64,000 bases of DNA from Providencia sp. (GCF_003533305.1 NZ_DOEH01000016.1:163398-227397), one strand, 5' to 3'. Counted from the stretch's first letter, positions 37,266 to 47,460 are shown. Notes: a model not told the origin generated them from the sequence alone. A program made the numbers and translations.

Positions 37266-38228
37266 ATGAGCCATATAGAAGTTGAACTCAAACTAGATGC
37301 AAAGAGTTCTGCTATTGATGCTGTTCGCCAGTGTGTATCGGCACTTTCTCATCAGCATATCGAACCCAGTAAATTGACAAATATTTATTTTGATACGAAA
37401 GAAAGGCAATTACGTCAATGGGATATGGGGCTGCGAATTCGTGGCTATGATGGACACTATGAAATGACTATTAAGACAGCCGGTCAGGCTATTAGTGGGT
37501 TACATCAGCGTCCTGAATATAATATTGATATAGATTCCCCTGAACTTGATCTGGCCGCTTTTCCGGCTGAGATCTGGCCAGAAGACACAGATATTCAAGC
37601 GTTACAAACACAACTAGAGATTTTATTTAGCACTAATTTTGTACGTGAAAAGTGGTTAACTACTTTTGAAGACAGTGAAATTGAAATTGTTTTTGACCAA
37701 GGCACTATATCTGCCGGTTCGAAAGATCTTCCTATACAAGAGTTTGAACTAGAACTGAAAAAAGGTTTTGTCGCCGATGTGCTTAATTTAGCTAAAAAGT
37801 TGGCAGATATTGATGGCCTGCATCTTTCTTCAATCAGTAAGGCGGCTCGTGGTTATTCGCTGCTTTCTCCCGAAGTTGCGCCATTAACTCCGCCTGACGC
37901 AGTGTTTGATTATGAACAGCAACCATTAGAACAGTCATTAACACGCATGCAGTTGCTGTGCCAACAGCATGAAACTTATTGGTTAGCGGATGGTAATCAT
38001 GCAAGGCAAGGGTTAGAAGAGTTTTTACGTTTTGTTCAGGCTTTTTTAATTCATTATCAAAATTCAGCTCCGCACTTTATTCATGACACTCCCCTTGAGC
38101 AACTGCGCTTAAATGTGGCTGATGAAAGTATGAGTGCCGATACCTTTTGCTATAGTAGTCCTTGGCTAAAATGTAAATTAGCATTTATACAATGGTTGAT
38201 CGCCTTAACTTATTCAGATGTTCCATAA
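37266..38228 (+). CDS. ygiF: Inorganic triphosphatase YgiF (CYTH domain, short CHAD region)
   Basis: The product is 320 residues. The CYTH domain (about 1-200) carries the EXEXK signature as Glu5-Glu7-Lys9 in IEVELKL and later NIYFDT, LRIRGYDG and MTIKTAG strands; it hydrolyses inorganic triphosphate with metal. E. coli YgiF is 433 residues with a full helical CHAD domain, while here only the first part of CHAD (about 225-320) exists and a stop precedes glnE by 12 bases. I see no frameshifted continuation. It is followed by glnE as in E. coli. Confidence 0.9.
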   Translation: MSHIEVELKLDAKSSAIDAVRQCVSALSHQHIEPSKLTNIYFDTKERQLRQWDMGLRIRGYDGHYEMTIKTAGQAISGLHQRPEYNIDIDSPELDLAAFPAEIWPEDTDIQALQTQLEILFSTNFVREKWLTTFEDSEIEIVFDQGTISAGSKDLPIQEFELELKKGFVADVLNLAKKLADIDGLHLSSISKAARGYSLLSPEVAPLTPPDAVFDYEQQPLEQSLTRMQLLCQQHETYWLADGNHARQGLEEFLRFVQAFLIHYQNSAPHFIHDTPLEQLRLNVADESMSADTFCYSSPWLKCKLAFIQWLIALTYSDVP

Positions 38229-38240
38229 GGTATTGATGAA

Positions 38241-41093
38241 ATGCATCCTTTTCCTCAGTTGCTGCAAAATAATAGTCAACGTATTTTAAGTCAGTTAACA
38301 GAACAAGCGAGCGAGTTACTGCCGCTCAGTGAGCAAGAACTTCACTTTTTATCGTTTAGTGATTTTGCGCTTAAACAGGTACTGGCTCATTCACGTTTTT
38401 TGCTACAAATTCGTGTTCAACCACCTCAAGCAGATGAGTGGCAACATTATGCCGATTGGTTGAAAGAGGATGTATTATCTGTTTCGAATGAAGAACATCT
38501 AATGCAGGTATTACGCACTTTTCGTCATCAAGTATTGGTGCGTATTGCCTGGATGCAAACATTAGAAACATGTTCACAAAAAGAGACAATTCAACAGCTT
38601 AGTGAACTCGCCGAAGCTTTAATCGTCGCGGCTAGAGACTGGTTGTATCACGAGTGCTGCCAATCGTGGGGTACACCTTGTGATAGTGAAGGTTATCCGC
38701 AAATTTTACTCGTTCTTGGAATGGGTAAACTGGGTGGGCGAGAGCTTAATTTTTCATCTGACATTGATTTAATCTTTGCTTATCCAGAAAATGGAGTGAC
38801 GCGAGGAGGGCGTAAAGAACTTGATAATGCACAGTTTTTTACGCGATTAGGTCAAAAACTTATTCGTGTGTTAGATCAAGTGACTGCTCAGGGCTTTGTT
38901 TATCGAGTCGATATGCGCTTGCGTCCGTTTGGTGATAGCGGGCCACTGGTGTTCAGCTTTTCTGCACTTGAAGATTACTACCAAGAGCAGGGGAGAGACT
39001 GGGAACGTTATGCGATGGTTAAAGCACGCATTATGGGGCCTGATAGCCTGCATTATGCGGATAGCTTACGTAAGTTATTACGCCCTTTTGTTTACCGTCG
39101 ATATATTGATTTCAGTGTTATTCAATCTTTGCGTAATATGAAAAATATGATTGAACGGGAAGTCAGACGCCGTGGTTTAGTGAATAATATTAAATTAGGC
39201 GCAGGTGGTATCCGTGAAGTTGAATTTATTTCTCAAGTATTTCAGTTGATACGGGGTGGCCGAGAACCTGTTTTACAATCCCAATCTTTATTTGCTACAT
39301 TACAAGCTATTCGTGATTTAACTCTTTTACCCGATGAACAGGTAGTTATCTTAGAAGATAGCTACATTTTCTTGCGTCGTGTTGAAAATTTGCTGCAAAG
39401 TATTGACGATCAACAAACACAAACCTTACCAGACGATAATTTGAATCAAACTCGAATTGCGTGGGGAATGGGTTTTACCGATTGGCACGCATTTTATCAA
39501 GCTTTGACGCAAAAAATGGCCGCAGTGCATCATATTTTTACTGAGCAAATCGGTCAAGATGATGAAGCCGACGATACCAATACTTGTGATGAAATTTATA
39601 TCACCCTTTGGCAAAGTGAATTATCTAAAGAAGAACTTGCAACATATTTGCCGTCAGCAGATGAAGAGATTGCACAAAAAATTATTCATGCCATTTTGAT
39701 GTTTCGTCATGATTTGAATAAACGCACAATAGGCCCGAGAGGTCGTGATGTGCTTGATGAATTAATGCCAAAATTGCTCGCCAAAGTGGGTGAGAGAGAT
39801 GATGCAGGGCAGGTCATTGAGCGGATGACTCCATTGCTACTCAGTATTGTTAGTAGAACTACTTACCTTGAACTGATGCTTGAGTTTGATGAGGTGCTAA
39901 CTCATGTGATCCGCTTATGTGCGGCTTCACCAATGATAGCCGAACAATTGGCTCAGCATCCATTATTACTCGATGAACTTCTTGATCCTCAATCTTTATA
40001 TCAACCTTTACCTTTAACATCTTATCGTGATGAATTGCGTCAATATTTAATGCGTGTGCCAGAAGATGATGAAGAACAGCAGCTCGAGGCATTACGCCAA
40101 TTTAAGCAGGCTCAACTTTTGCGCATTGCAGCAGAAGATATTTCTGGCGTTTTACCTGTGATGAAAGTAAGCGATCATCTGACTTATTTGGCAGAAGCTA
40201 TTATTGATGCTGTTGTGCATCAAGCATGGCAGAAAATGGCAAAACGCTATGGCGAACCAGCTCATTTATTGCAACAAGATGAAAAACAATATGGTTTTGC
40301 GGTATTAGGTTATGGAAAACTTGGGGGATGGGAGCTGGGTTATAGTTCTGATCTTGATTTAGTTTTCATTTTTGATTGCCCAATAAACGTCGTGACTAAC
40401 GGGGAACGCTCTATCGATGCATGGCAGTTTTATTTACGTGTCGCGCAACGAATAATTCATCTTTTTAGTACTAGAACGACTTCGGGTGTTTTATATGAGG
40501 TTGATGCACGTTTAAGACCTTCTGGCGAGTCAGGTATGTTGGTGAGTACTATCCAATCTTTTGGCGAATATCAACAAAATGAAGCATGGACGTGGGAGCA
40601 TCAAGCTTTGATCCGTGCGCGGATGGTATTTGGGGATACGCCGCTACAGCAAAAATTTAATCAAATTCGTCATGAAACACTTTGTACCGTGCGTGACCCC
40701 GATGTATTACGCCAACAAGTGCGTGATATGCGCTTGAAAATGCATCAGCATTTAGGCAGCCATGAACAGAGTTTATTTGATTTAAAAGCAGACCCAGGCG
40801 GCATTACGGATATTGAGTTTATCGCGCAATATTTGGTATTACGTTTTGCATCAAAGAAGGATGTCTTAACGAAGTGGTCAGATAATGTACGTATTTTTGA
40901 GTTAATGGCGAAAAATGATTTGATACCTCAAAATGAAGCGGATGCATTAACGCATGCCTATGTCACCCTACGTGATGAGCTTCACCATTTATCGTTGCAA
41001 TCGCTTCCTAGTCGTGTAGATATTGGCCGTTTTTCAAATGAAAGAAAATTAGTGCTTGAGAGTTGGGCTCGCTATTTAGGGCCAATATCTTGA
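38241..41093 (+). CDS. glnE: Bifunctional glutamine synthetase adenylyltransferase/deadenylase GlnE
   Basis: The 950-residue enzyme (E. coli 946) adenylylates and deadenylylates glutamine synthetase in response to glutamine and PII protein. It has two nucleotidyltransferase domains: the N-terminal deadenylase with [16 protein letters not shown] near residue 165 and the C-terminal adenylylase with [16 protein letters not shown] near residue 690. A helical regulatory region lies between them, and [14 protein letters not shown] near residue 855. It is 12 bases after ygiF and precedes hldE, the E. coli order. Confidence 0.97.
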   Translation: MHPFPQLLQNNSQRILSQLTEQASELLPLSEQELHFLSFSDFALKQVLAHSRFLLQIRVQPPQADEWQHYADWLKEDVLSVSNEEHLMQVLRTFRHQVLVRIAWMQTLETCSQKETIQQLSELAEALIVAARDWLYHECCQSWGTPCDSEGYPQILLVLGMGKLGGRELNFSSDIDLIFAYPENGVTRGGRKELDNAQFFTRLGQKLIRVLDQVTAQGFVYRVDMRLRPFGDSGPLVFSFSALEDYYQEQGRDWERYAMVKARIMGPDSLHYADSLRKLLRPFVYRRYIDFSVIQSLRNMKNMIEREVRRRGLVNNIKLGAGGIREVEFISQVFQLIRGGREPVLQSQSLFATLQAIRDLTLLPDEQVVILEDSYIFLRRVENLLQSIDDQQTQTLPDDNLNQTRIAWGMGFTDWHAFYQALTQKMAAVHHIFTEQIGQDDEADDTNTCDEIYITLWQSELSKEELATYLPSADEEIAQKIIHAILMFRHDLNKRTIGPRGRDVLDELMPKLLAKVGERDDAGQVIERMTPLLLSIVSRTTYLELMLEFDEVLTHVIRLCAASPMIAEQLAQHPLLLDELLDPQSLYQPLPLTSYRDELRQYLMRVPEDDEEQQLEALRQFKQAQLLRIAAEDISGVLPVMKVSDHLTYLAEAIIDAVVHQAWQKMAKRYGEPAHLLQQDEKQYGFAVLGYGKLGGWELGYSSDLDLVFIFDCPINVVTNGERSIDAWQFYLRVAQRIIHLFSTRTTSGVLYEVDARLRPSGESGMLVSTIQSFGEYQQNEAWTWEHQALIRARMVFGDTPLQQKFNQIRHETLCTVRDPDVLRQQVRDMRLKMHQHLGSHEQSLFDLKADPGGITDIEFIAQYLVLRFASKKDVLTKWSDNVRIFELMAKNDLIPQNEADALTHAYVTLRDELHHLSLQSLPSRVDIGRFSNERKLVLESWARYLGPIS

Positions 41094-41201
41094 GGTATGA
41101 CGGGTTAATATCCTAAACAATTTGAATTGTAGCTGATATTATCCAATATGCTAATATTGGCGCTATTCATTATCAGATTTCTTTTAAAACTGGAGTACGG
41201 G

Positions 41202-42629
41202 ATGAAAGTAACACTTCCTGATTATAAACAAGCAGGTGTACTAGTTGTTGGTGATGTCATGTTAGACCGTTATTGGCATGGGCCGACTAATCGGATCTCA
41301 CCAGAAGCTCCTGTTCCGGTTGTTAAAGTGACAATGGTTGAAGAGCGTCCTGGCGGCGCGGCAAACGTAGCGATGAATATTGCTTCATTAGGTGCAAATT
41401 CACGCCTTGTTGGGTTGACTGGCATCGATGATGCGGCGAAAGCACTAACTGAGACCCTAAACACAGTCAAAGTTCGTTGTGACTTTGTAGCTATTCCTAC
41501 TCATCCAACCATTACTAAATTGCGTGTTTTATCGCGTAACCAACAATTAATTCGATTGGATTTTGAAGAAGGTTTTGAAAACGTAGACGCTCAGCCAATG
41601 TTAGAGCGCATTGAACAAGCGTTACCGCATATTGGCGCGCTAGTGCTTTCTGATTATGCGAAAGGCGCACTAACGCAAGTTGAAAAAATGATAGCGTTAG
41701 CGAATAAAGCGGGTGTGCCTGTCTTGATTGATCCGAAAGGAAATAATTTTGAGCGCTACCGCGGTGCCACATTATTGACGCCTAATATGACTGAGTTCGA
41801 GGCAATTGTGGGTCGCTGTAAAGATAATCAAGATGTGGAAGAAAAAGGCATGCAATTGCTTGAATCTTTAGATTTGACTGCATTGTTAATTACTCGCTCT
41901 GAACAAGGCATGAGTCTAATTCGCCGTGACGAAGCGCCTTTACACCTGCCAACAGAAGCACAAGAAGTTTTTGATGTAACTGGTGCTGGCGATACGGTTA
42001 TTGGCGTATTAGCGGCATCAATCGCTTCAGGCCGCCCATTGCATGAGGCCTGCGCATTAGCCAATGCGGCAGCGGGTGTTGTGGTGGGTAAACTCGGTAC
42101 TTCAACGGTTTCACCTATTGAGCTTGAAAATGCCATCAGAGGTCGAGCGGATAACGGTTTTGGTGTGATGGATGAAAATCAATTAAAGCTCGCGGTTGCA
42201 AATGCAAGGCAGCGTGGTGAGCGCGTAGTTATGACAAATGGCTGCTTTGATATTCTTCACGCTGGTCATGTTTCTTATTTAGCCAATGCCCGTAAGCTCG
42301 GTGATAGGTTAATTGTGGCGGTTAACAGTGATGCTTCAACCCGTCGTTTGAAAGGTGAAACGCGTCCGGTTAACCCATTAGAGCAGCGTATGATTGTGCT
42401 TGGTGCTCTCGGTGCCGTCGATTGGGTTGTACCGTTTGAAGAAGATACCCCACAACGTTTAATTGCTGAAATTTTGCCTGATATTTTAGTCAAAGGTGGT
42501 GATTACCGCCCAGAAGATATCGCGGGTAGTGTAGAGGTTTGGGCTGCAGGTGGTGAGGTTATGGTACTTAATTTTGAAGATGGTATTTCCACCACAAATA
42601 TTATTAAAAACATCATGAAAACAAGCTAA
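41202..42629 (+). CDS. hldE: Bifunctional heptose kinase/adenylyltransferase HldE
   Basis: The 475-residue enzyme (E. coli 477) makes ADP-heptose for the lipopolysaccharide inner core. The ribokinase-like domain (about 1-318) has [12 protein letters not shown] and the catalytic GAGDTV near residue 265. The adenylyltransferase domain (about 340-475) has [12 protein letters not shown] and [12 protein letters not shown] chose ATG 41202, with GGAG at 41192-41195, because the family begins MKVTLP; the ORF extends 54 bases further upstream. ADP-heptose also acts as an innate immune signal in hosts. Confidence 0.97.
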   Translation: MKVTLPDYKQAGVLVVGDVMLDRYWHGPTNRISPEAPVPVVKVTMVEERPGGAANVAMNIASLGANSRLVGLTGIDDAAKALTETLNTVKVRCDFVAIPTHPTITKLRVLSRNQQLIRLDFEEGFENVDAQPMLERIEQALPHIGALVLSDYAKGALTQVEKMIALANKAGVPVLIDPKGNNFERYRGATLLTPNMTEFEAIVGRCKDNQDVEEKGMQLLESLDLTALLITRSEQGMSLIRRDEAPLHLPTEAQEVFDVTGAGDTVIGVLAASIASGRPLHEACALANAAAGVVVGKLGTSTVSPIELENAIRGRADNGFGVMDENQLKLAVANARQRGERVVMTNGCFDILHAGHVSYLANARKLGDRLIVAVNSDASTRRLKGETRPVNPLEQRMIVLGALGAVDWVVPFEEDTPQRLIAEILPDILVKGGDYRPEDIAGSVEVWAAGGEVMVLNFEDGISTTNIIKNIMKTS

Positions 42630-42659
42630 TTAATTTGGATTAATGATGGTTGTTAATAG

Positions 42660-42700
42660 AGCTTAATCTTGGTGTGATGCCAAAATTGGGCTTTATTTTG
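42660..42700 (+). terminator. hldE terminator
   Basis: AGCTTAATCTTGG (42660-42672) pairs with CCAAAATTGGGCT (42680-42692), 12 of 13 positions including two G-T pairs, with a 7-base loop and a following TTATTTT. Medium strength. Confidence 0.6.
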
Positions 42701-42760
42701 CGTGTAACCAAAATTACGCCATGGAAAAGACGATGATAAAAATGACTAATGACAATTTAA

Positions 42761-42794
42761 AAAATAGCACCACGCTGATGGCTTGTGGTGCTAT
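42761..42794 (-). terminator. Terminator of the cytochrome c peroxidase gene
   Basis: A perfect 10-bp stem ATAGCACCAC/GTGGTGCTAT (42764-42773, 42785-42794) has an 11-base loop. On the minus strand it is followed by a T-run reaching 42761. It lies 25 bases after the peroxidase stop. Confidence 0.8.
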
Positions 42795-42818
42795 ACATTA
42801 TTTAATGAGTATCAAAGG

Positions 42819-44222
42819 CTAGTGTGCTTTACTTTGTTGCACATACGGGGTGTATACACCCGTTAGGCTCTCAAGGAAGGACACAATGTCATCGACATCT
42901 TTTTGAGGCAGTTCAGTACCAACTTGATAACGTAGCATTAATTTGACTGCTTCATCCATTGTGGCGACATCACCACGGTGAAAGTAAGGTGCTGTTAAGG
43001 CAATATTACGCAAAGTAGGGACTTTTTGGCGAAGCTTGTCCCGCTCATCTGAGGTCACATTCATACGACCAATATCTGCCGGGTGTAATTCACCAAATTC
43101 AAAGTCTTTTTTCAGACCGAGAGGTTCAAAAGAGCGACCGCCAAGGATCACGCCACCATGGCATGTTGCACATTTATTTTCCTTAAATAGCTGATAACCT
43201 TGTTTTTGTTGAGCAGTTAACGCATTTTCATCACCCCGTAGCCAGTTATCAAATGGGGAGTTCGGCGTAATTAATGTTTTTTCAAATTCAGCAATCGCAT
43301 CAGTGATGGTATCTCCCGTAAATCCTTCAGGATAAACGATATTAAAATCTTGTTTTAAAACGGTATCTTTATCTAATTTACTTATGATTTCATCCCAAGA
43401 TTTAGATGCCATCTCAATTGGATTTAATGGTGGGCCACCAGCTTGTACTTGTAAGGTAGGTGCTCTTCCATCCCAAAATTGTTCAACATTAAATGTGGAG
43501 TTAAAGACGGTTGGTGCATTGATTGGTCCTACTGCGCCACCAACACCAATGGATGTTTTACGACCATCAACTCCTCCTGCATTCAATGCATGGCAGTGCG
43601 CGCAGGATATTGTGCTGTCTCCTGATAAGCGTGAGTCATGATAAAGACGAAAGCCAAGAGCAACTTTTTGTTCGTCTACTTCGATTGATTGTGGAATGGG
43701 CTGAATGGGTTCATTAAGGTGCTCTTTTGCCGTATCCGCACTTGCATAATACTGTTTGCGCTGGTTTGCTATCCAGCTAAGTAAATTAGCGCGTTCCTCA
43801 TCACTTACACTGCTTGCCCAGTGAAGAGCGACATAGCGAGTAGGGGGCATTGTATGATTTTGCATAACCCATTCAATTTTATTTAGCTCACTTTGTGGAA
43901 CCGCTGTCCCAGATATTAGTGCTGCGCGAGCAGTTTCAAGATTAAAGGATTTATAGCCAAGTTGAATATCATAATCCATTAATTGCTTAGCGATTGGGAA
44001 CGATGCATAGGCGGGTAATTCAGTTGACGGGGTATGGCAGTAATCACATCCTTTTTCATTAAAAAAATTTAGGATTTGAGTATTTTCCGCTAGCGTTGAA
44101 GCGGGAATGTCGTTATTAAGCTTTCGTTGATTATCATGATACCAGACATAGCCCGATAATCCGAAATAACCAAATAAAAGCAAAAATACGATGGCAACCG
44201 TAATACGAGTAAGTTTTTTCAT
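42819..44222 (-). CDS. yhjA: Triheme cytochrome c peroxidase (YhjA/Ccp type)
   Basis: The 467-residue protein reduces hydrogen peroxide in the periplasm with electrons from the quinol pool. It has an N-terminal membrane anchor (about residues 7-25) and three CXXCH heme sites: Cys59-His63 (extra N-terminal domain), Cys207-His211 and Cys351-His355. The three-heme layout and length match E. coli YhjA (465), not two-heme CcpA. An FNR box sits upstream, consistent with a role in peroxide respiration without oxygen. It is flanked here by hldE and ubiK, unlike E. coli where it lies in another region. Confidence 0.93.
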   Translation of the reverse strand: MKKLTRITVAIVFLLLFGYFGLSGYVWYHDNQRKLNNDIPASTLAENTQILNFFNEKGCDYCHTPSTELPAYASFPIAKQLMDYDIQLGYKSFNLETARAALISGTAVPQSELNKIEWVMQNHTMPPTRYVALHWASSVSDEERANLLSWIANQRKQYYASADTAKEHLNEPIQPIPQSIEVDEQKVALGFRLYHDSRLSGDSTISCAHCHALNAGGVDGRKTSIGVGGAVGPINAPTVFNSTFNVEQFWDGRAPTLQVQAGGPPLNPIEMASKSWDEIISKLDKDTVLKQDFNIVYPEGFTGDTITDAIAEFEKTLITPNSPFDNWLRGDENALTAQQKQGYQLFKENKCATCHGGVILGGRSFEPLGLKKDFEFGELHPADIGRMNVTSDERDKLRQKVPTLRNIALTAPYFHRGDVATMDEAVKLMLRYQVGTELPQKDVDDIVSFLESLTGVYTPYVQQSKAH

Positions 44223-44700
44223 TACACTATCCTTGAGATATTGCGGTTAATTATTTTTAATTAATTTATAGACAACACCCTATAATGGATAAATTAATAT
44301 AATTAGATTTGATTTTTATCAAAGATAGCCATTGGTTTAATCGATTGATAAAATAGCTTTTACCTATTGATTAAAAAATTAATATTGTGAATACAGATTA
44401 TAAGGATTAAATAGATAATAAAGAGATATTTTAAATTACAGCTAACAAATTGATTATTATTTGTTTTTTGGTGTTTTTATTATCTGAGGCTTAATGGGGA
44501 TTACGGCACGAAATGTAATCTCAATATAGACGTTATTTTTTAAGATAATTAAAAAGAGAAAAAATATTTTTCTTTATATTTTATAAACCATCAAATACAT
44601 ATGAATATAGCTTAAATAGTTTTATAGCTAAATATCTATTTGAATTTTTCAAATAAAGTGACTCATTAATTGAAATCACTTTACCCGTCAATTAATGAGC
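44223..44700. other. Intergenic region yhjA-ubiK
   Basis: This is 478 bases of AT-rich DNA. It contains the FNR promoter of yhjA at its left end and, next to ubiK, a perfect 12-bp inverted repeat (44662-44673 and 44688-44699, 14-base loop) that may end the ubiK transcript despite a poor T-run. Nothing else was recognised between about 44330 and 44660. Confidence 0.6.
44282..44322 (-). promoter_or_regulatory. FNR box and -10 element of yhjA
   Basis: TTGAT-TTTT-ATCAA at 44309-44322 is a perfect FNR consensus. On the minus strand a CATTAT -10-like hexamer (44287-44282) puts the start near 44275, so the box centre lies at about -41. E. coli yhjA is known to be FNR-activated, which agrees. Confidence 0.8.
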
Positions 44701-44970
44701 TTACTTTTCTTCGGTCACGTTATCGTCATTAAAACGTGCTTCCAGTGCACTAACGCGCTGTTCCATTTGCATGAGTTTTTCACGAGTACGCAATAAAACT
44801 TGAGTCTGAATATCGAATTCTTCTCTACTGACTAAATCAAGTTTGCCAAGTTGTGATTGTAATAGTGAGCGTAGTTTTTTATCAAAGTCTTCACCTAAAT
44901 CACGGACACCTTGTGGTAAAGCGCCTTGGATTTGACGTGCAACTTGTTCAAGTTTTTTCGGATCGAGCAT
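44701..44970 (-). CDS. ubiK: Ubiquinone biosynthesis accessory factor UbiK
   Basis: This small 89-residue protein (E. coli YqiC 96) has an N-terminal amphipathic region ([18 protein letters not shown]) and a C-terminal coiled coil ([15 protein letters not shown]) that trimerises. It helps the aerobic Ubi complex by binding UbiJ and lipids. It lies divergent from ribB, as in E. coli. Confidence 0.94.
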   Translation of the reverse strand: MLDPKKLEQVARQIQGALPQGVRDLGEDFDKKLRSLLQSQLGKLDLVSREEFDIQTQVLLRTREKLMQMEQRVSALEARFNDDNVTEEK

Positions 44971-45202
44971 TCGCGGGTCCTTAAATTTTTAGTAAAAAGG
45001 TTTTCAGTAGTTTAATACTTGCAGGGCAATCAATAAACCTCTTTATTCCCTTTACGCATCATAGTTCTGGTTGAGGTAGTGTTGGTTTCGCTCATTATCG
45101 ACTAAGTCATTCATTTTTATTGACGAAAAATGTGAGTAGTTCTCCAATATTGATTTTCATCGTTGCACAGTCGAAATATTGGCGCTATATTAATTGCGTT
45201 TA

Positions 45203-45345
45203 TCTCAGGGCGGGGTGTAAGTCCCCACCGGCGGTAACATGCATCGAGCATGAAGCCCGCGAGCGCTTTATCATTTTGGTGGTAAAGGTCAGCAGATCCA
45301 GTGTAAATCTGGAGCCGACGGTTATAGTCCGGATGGGAGAGAATT
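45203..45345 (+). promoter_or_regulatory. FMN riboswitch (RFN element)
   Basis: The conserved RFN core is plain: the start CTCAGGGCGGGGTG, CCCCACCGGCGGTAA, the variable arm with GAAGCCCGCGAGCG, GGTCAGCAGATCC, CTGGAGCCGACGGTTA and the closing AGTCCGGATGGGAGAGAA. It binds FMN and lowers ribB expression when flavin is plentiful. It lies 160 bases before the ribB ATG, the E. coli arrangement. Confidence 0.96.
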
Positions 45346-45361
45346 AACTGTATCTGCATGT

Positions 45362-45505
45362 TTGTGCTATTTAGCACAATATTGTTCTGCATACCTGAAT
45401 TTATAAATGGCGATGGCTCATTTATCTATTCATCATTTCTCGTACTCCTAAGACTGCCCTGATTCTGGTAACTAAATAATTTACATTTTTAAGAGGTTTT
45501 TACCA
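45362..45505 (+). promoter_or_regulatory. Expression platform between FMN riboswitch and ribB
   Basis: A palindromic hairpin TTGTGC-TATTTA-GCACAA (45362-45379) follows the aptamer. Further on, TGGTAA at 45466-45471 is complementary to TTACCA at 45500-45505, which overlaps the ribB start codon, so a stem could hide the ribosome-binding site AAGAGG at 45491-45496 in its loop. These pairings are read from sequence; their switching role is inferred. Confidence 0.5.
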
Positions 45506-46158
45506 TGAATCAGACGCTACTTTCAGAATTCGGTAACCCGAACGAACGTGTTGAAAATGCTATAGAAGCACTACGCCAAGGTAAGGGTATTCTTGTTCTT
45601 GATGATGAAGATCGTGAGAACGAAGGCGACCTTATTTTTGCTGCCGAAACAATGACGACGGAACAAATGGCATTTACTATTCGCTATAGCAGCGGGATTG
45701 TTTGCTTATGTATTACCGAAGAACGTCGCAAACAACTTGATATCCCTATGATGGTGGAAAATAACACTAGCCAAAACCAAACTGCATTTACTGTCACGAT
45801 TGAAGCTGCGAAAGGGGTTACAACGGGCGTTTCTGCGGCGGATCGTACCACGACTATCCATACCGCTATCGCAGACAATGCAGTGCCGGCAGATATTAAC
45901 CGCCCTGGACACGTATTTCCATTACGTGGACGTGAAGGTGGTGTGTTGGCGCGCCGCGGTCATACGGAAGCATCAATTGATTTGGCAACAATGGCAGGTT
46001 TCAAACCGGCGGGTGTCTTGTGTGAATTGACGAATGAAGATGGTTCAATGGCTCGCACACCTGAAGTTGTTGCTTTCGGAAGAGAGCACGGTTTAACGGT
46101 TGTGACGATTGAAGATCTCGTTAATTACCGTGAGCAACTAGCTAAAAAAGCAGGATAA
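45505..46158 (+). CDS. ribB: 3,4-dihydroxy-2-butanone 4-phosphate synthase RibB
   Basis: The 217-residue enzyme (same length as E. coli) makes the four-carbon precursor of riboflavin from ribulose 5-phosphate, with magnesium. The acidic loop [11 protein letters not shown] holds the metal-binding Glu, and [21 protein letters not shown] includes the second metal ligand His. No GTP cyclohydrolase domain is fused. It is controlled by the upstream FMN riboswitch. Confidence 0.98.
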   Translation: MNQTLLSEFGNPNERVENAIEALRQGKGILVLDDEDRENEGDLIFAAETMTTEQMAFTIRYSSGIVCLCITEERRKQLDIPMMVENNTSQNQTAFTVTIEAAKGVTTGVSAADRTTTIHTAIADNAVPADINRPGHVFPLRGREGGVLARRGHTEASIDLATMAGFKPAGVLCELTNEDGSMARTPEVVAFGREHGLTVVTIEDLVNYREQLAKKAG

Positions 46159-46191
46159 GTTAGTCAATTAATACGTTAAGCATATAGTGCT

Positions 46192-46226
46192 AGGCCACGA
46201 AGTTGCACACCTTTGTGGCCTTTTCA
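46192..46226 (+). terminator. ribB terminator
   Basis: AGGCCACGAAG (46192-46202) pairs with CTTTGTGGCCT (46211-46221), 11 pairs with one G-T, 8-base loop, then TTTTC and further T-rich sequence. Confidence 0.85.
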
Positions 46227-46323
46227 ATTTTTTTGATGATCATACTCATAATTACCCCACTGTGTTTCACGCTAAAAAGCGTATGCTGATAATAGAATCA
46301 CTTTTGAGTGGAGTTTAATTATC

Positions 46324-47127
46324 ATGTCAATCAATACCTCTGAACACACAAATAGAATGCCTGCTGTTTTTATTGGTCACGGTAGCCCAATGAATGCGGT
46401 TGCAGATAATCCATACACCAAAGCATGGGAAGAATTGGGCAAAACGTTACCAAGACCAAACGCTATTTTGGTGATTTCGGCGCACTGGTATACCAATGGA
46501 ACTGCTATTACGGCAATGCAAAAACCTAAAACAATTCATGATTTTGGTGGCTTTCCTGATGAGCTCTATCAAATTCAGTATCCTGCGCCAGGCTCTCCTG
46601 AACTGGCTAAGCGAGTAGCAGAGATATTAGCTCCACAAGATATTTTTTTAGATAAAACTGAATGGGGTTTAGATCATGGAACGTGGGAAATTTTAGTCCG
46701 TATGTATCCGCAAGCGGACATCCCAGTTGTGCAATTGAGTATTGATGGCTCGAAGCCCGCAGCGTGGCACCATGAGTTAGGTCAAAAGCTCTCAAGTCTA
46801 AGAGATGAAGGCGTGCTAATTATGGGGAGTGGTAATGTGGTGCATAATTTAAGAGCGATGAATTGGCAAAATTCAGCTGCCGAACCTTATCCTTGGGCAC
46901 TTACATTTGAACGGTTTGTTTATGATAATTTGAATAGCCATGAAAAACCACATCCATTGAGCAAAGCTTTAGATCGTGAAGATGGTAAGTTGTCTAATCC
47001 ATCGCCAGAGCATTTTTTACCGATTCTACCAATCTTAGGGACTTGGGATGGCAGTGAGCCTATTTCAGTTCCTATCGAGGGGGTGGTTTCGGGGTCGTTG
47101 AGTATGATGTCTGTTGTCATCGGCTAA
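46324..47127 (+). CDS. ygiD: LigB-family extradiol dioxygenase YgiD (4,5-DOPA dioxygenase type)
   Basis: The 267-residue protein belongs to the LigB superfamily. The N-terminal HGSPMNA carries the first metal His (His19), SAHWYTNG the second, and GSGNVVHNLR near residue 175 a further one. E. coli YgiD (271) is a zinc protein with extradiol dioxygenase activity on L-DOPA; the physiological substrate is unknown. It follows ribB at 165 bases and has a GAG-type ribosome-binding site (GTGGAG) upstream. Confidence 0.92.
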   Translation: MSINTSEHTNRMPAVFIGHGSPMNAVADNPYTKAWEELGKTLPRPNAILVISAHWYTNGTAITAMQKPKTIHDFGGFPDELYQIQYPAPGSPELAKRVAEILAPQDIFLDKTEWGLDHGTWEILVRMYPQADIPVVQLSIDGSKPAAWHHELGQKLSSLRDEGVLIMGSGNVVHNLRAMNWQNSAAEPYPWALTFERFVYDNLNSHEKPHPLSKALDREDGKLSNPSPEHFLPILPILGTWDGSEPISVPIEGVVSGSLSMMSVVIG

Positions 47128-47142
47128 TTCTTTGTTTATATA

Positions 47143-47265
47143 GTTCCCGTCATACTTCGAGCTACAGGGGTGTTGGCTACACAAAGCTACCCGAATCACA
47201 TACTTATGTATGCTCATCGGGATAGCTTCGCTTGCCGCCTACCTGTAACTCGAATTATTTAGGGA
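47143..47265 (+). repeat. ERIC (IRU) intergenic repeat element
   Basis: About 123 bases begin TTCCCGTCATACTTCGAGC and end AACTCGAATTATTTAGGG, the recognisable ends of enterobacterial ERIC elements, with the internal CTTATGTATGCTC and CTTGCCGCCT blocks. The whole is an imperfect palindrome able to fold in RNA. It lies just after ygiD and before a decayed repeat. Confidence 0.88.
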
Positions 47266-47460
47266 ACGCTTCGAACTTTTTAGATGGAAAGTCTAAAAAA
47301 ACAAGAAAACTTTCTTTAAGGTAAATTCATATCGGGTTAACTCGAAACTTGAATTATTGAGAGAGTGCTCTTATCTCTTTGGATACAAAATCTAAAAAGT
47401 AAGACAAAGTTTCTTTAAGATGGATTTGCGTAGTGCTAGTTCGAAAGTTAAATGATTTAG
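47246..47460 (+). repeat. Degenerate tandem repeat attached to the ERIC right end
   Basis: The ERIC tail motif TAACTCGAA recurs at 47246, 47338 and, altered to TAGTTCGAAAG, at 47437, giving periods of about 92 and 99 bases. Between the copies, related blocks such as GTCTAAAAA and TTTCTTTAAG (about 47291-47320) recur as ATCTAAAAAG and TTTCTTTAAG (about 47390-47420). This suggests serial duplication of an ERIC tail plus flank, followed by decay. Confidence 0.6.

Noticed and set aside
45117..45392. Minus-strand ORF over the FMN riboswitch
   Set aside because: It only reads through the complement of the structured RNA and has no coding features.
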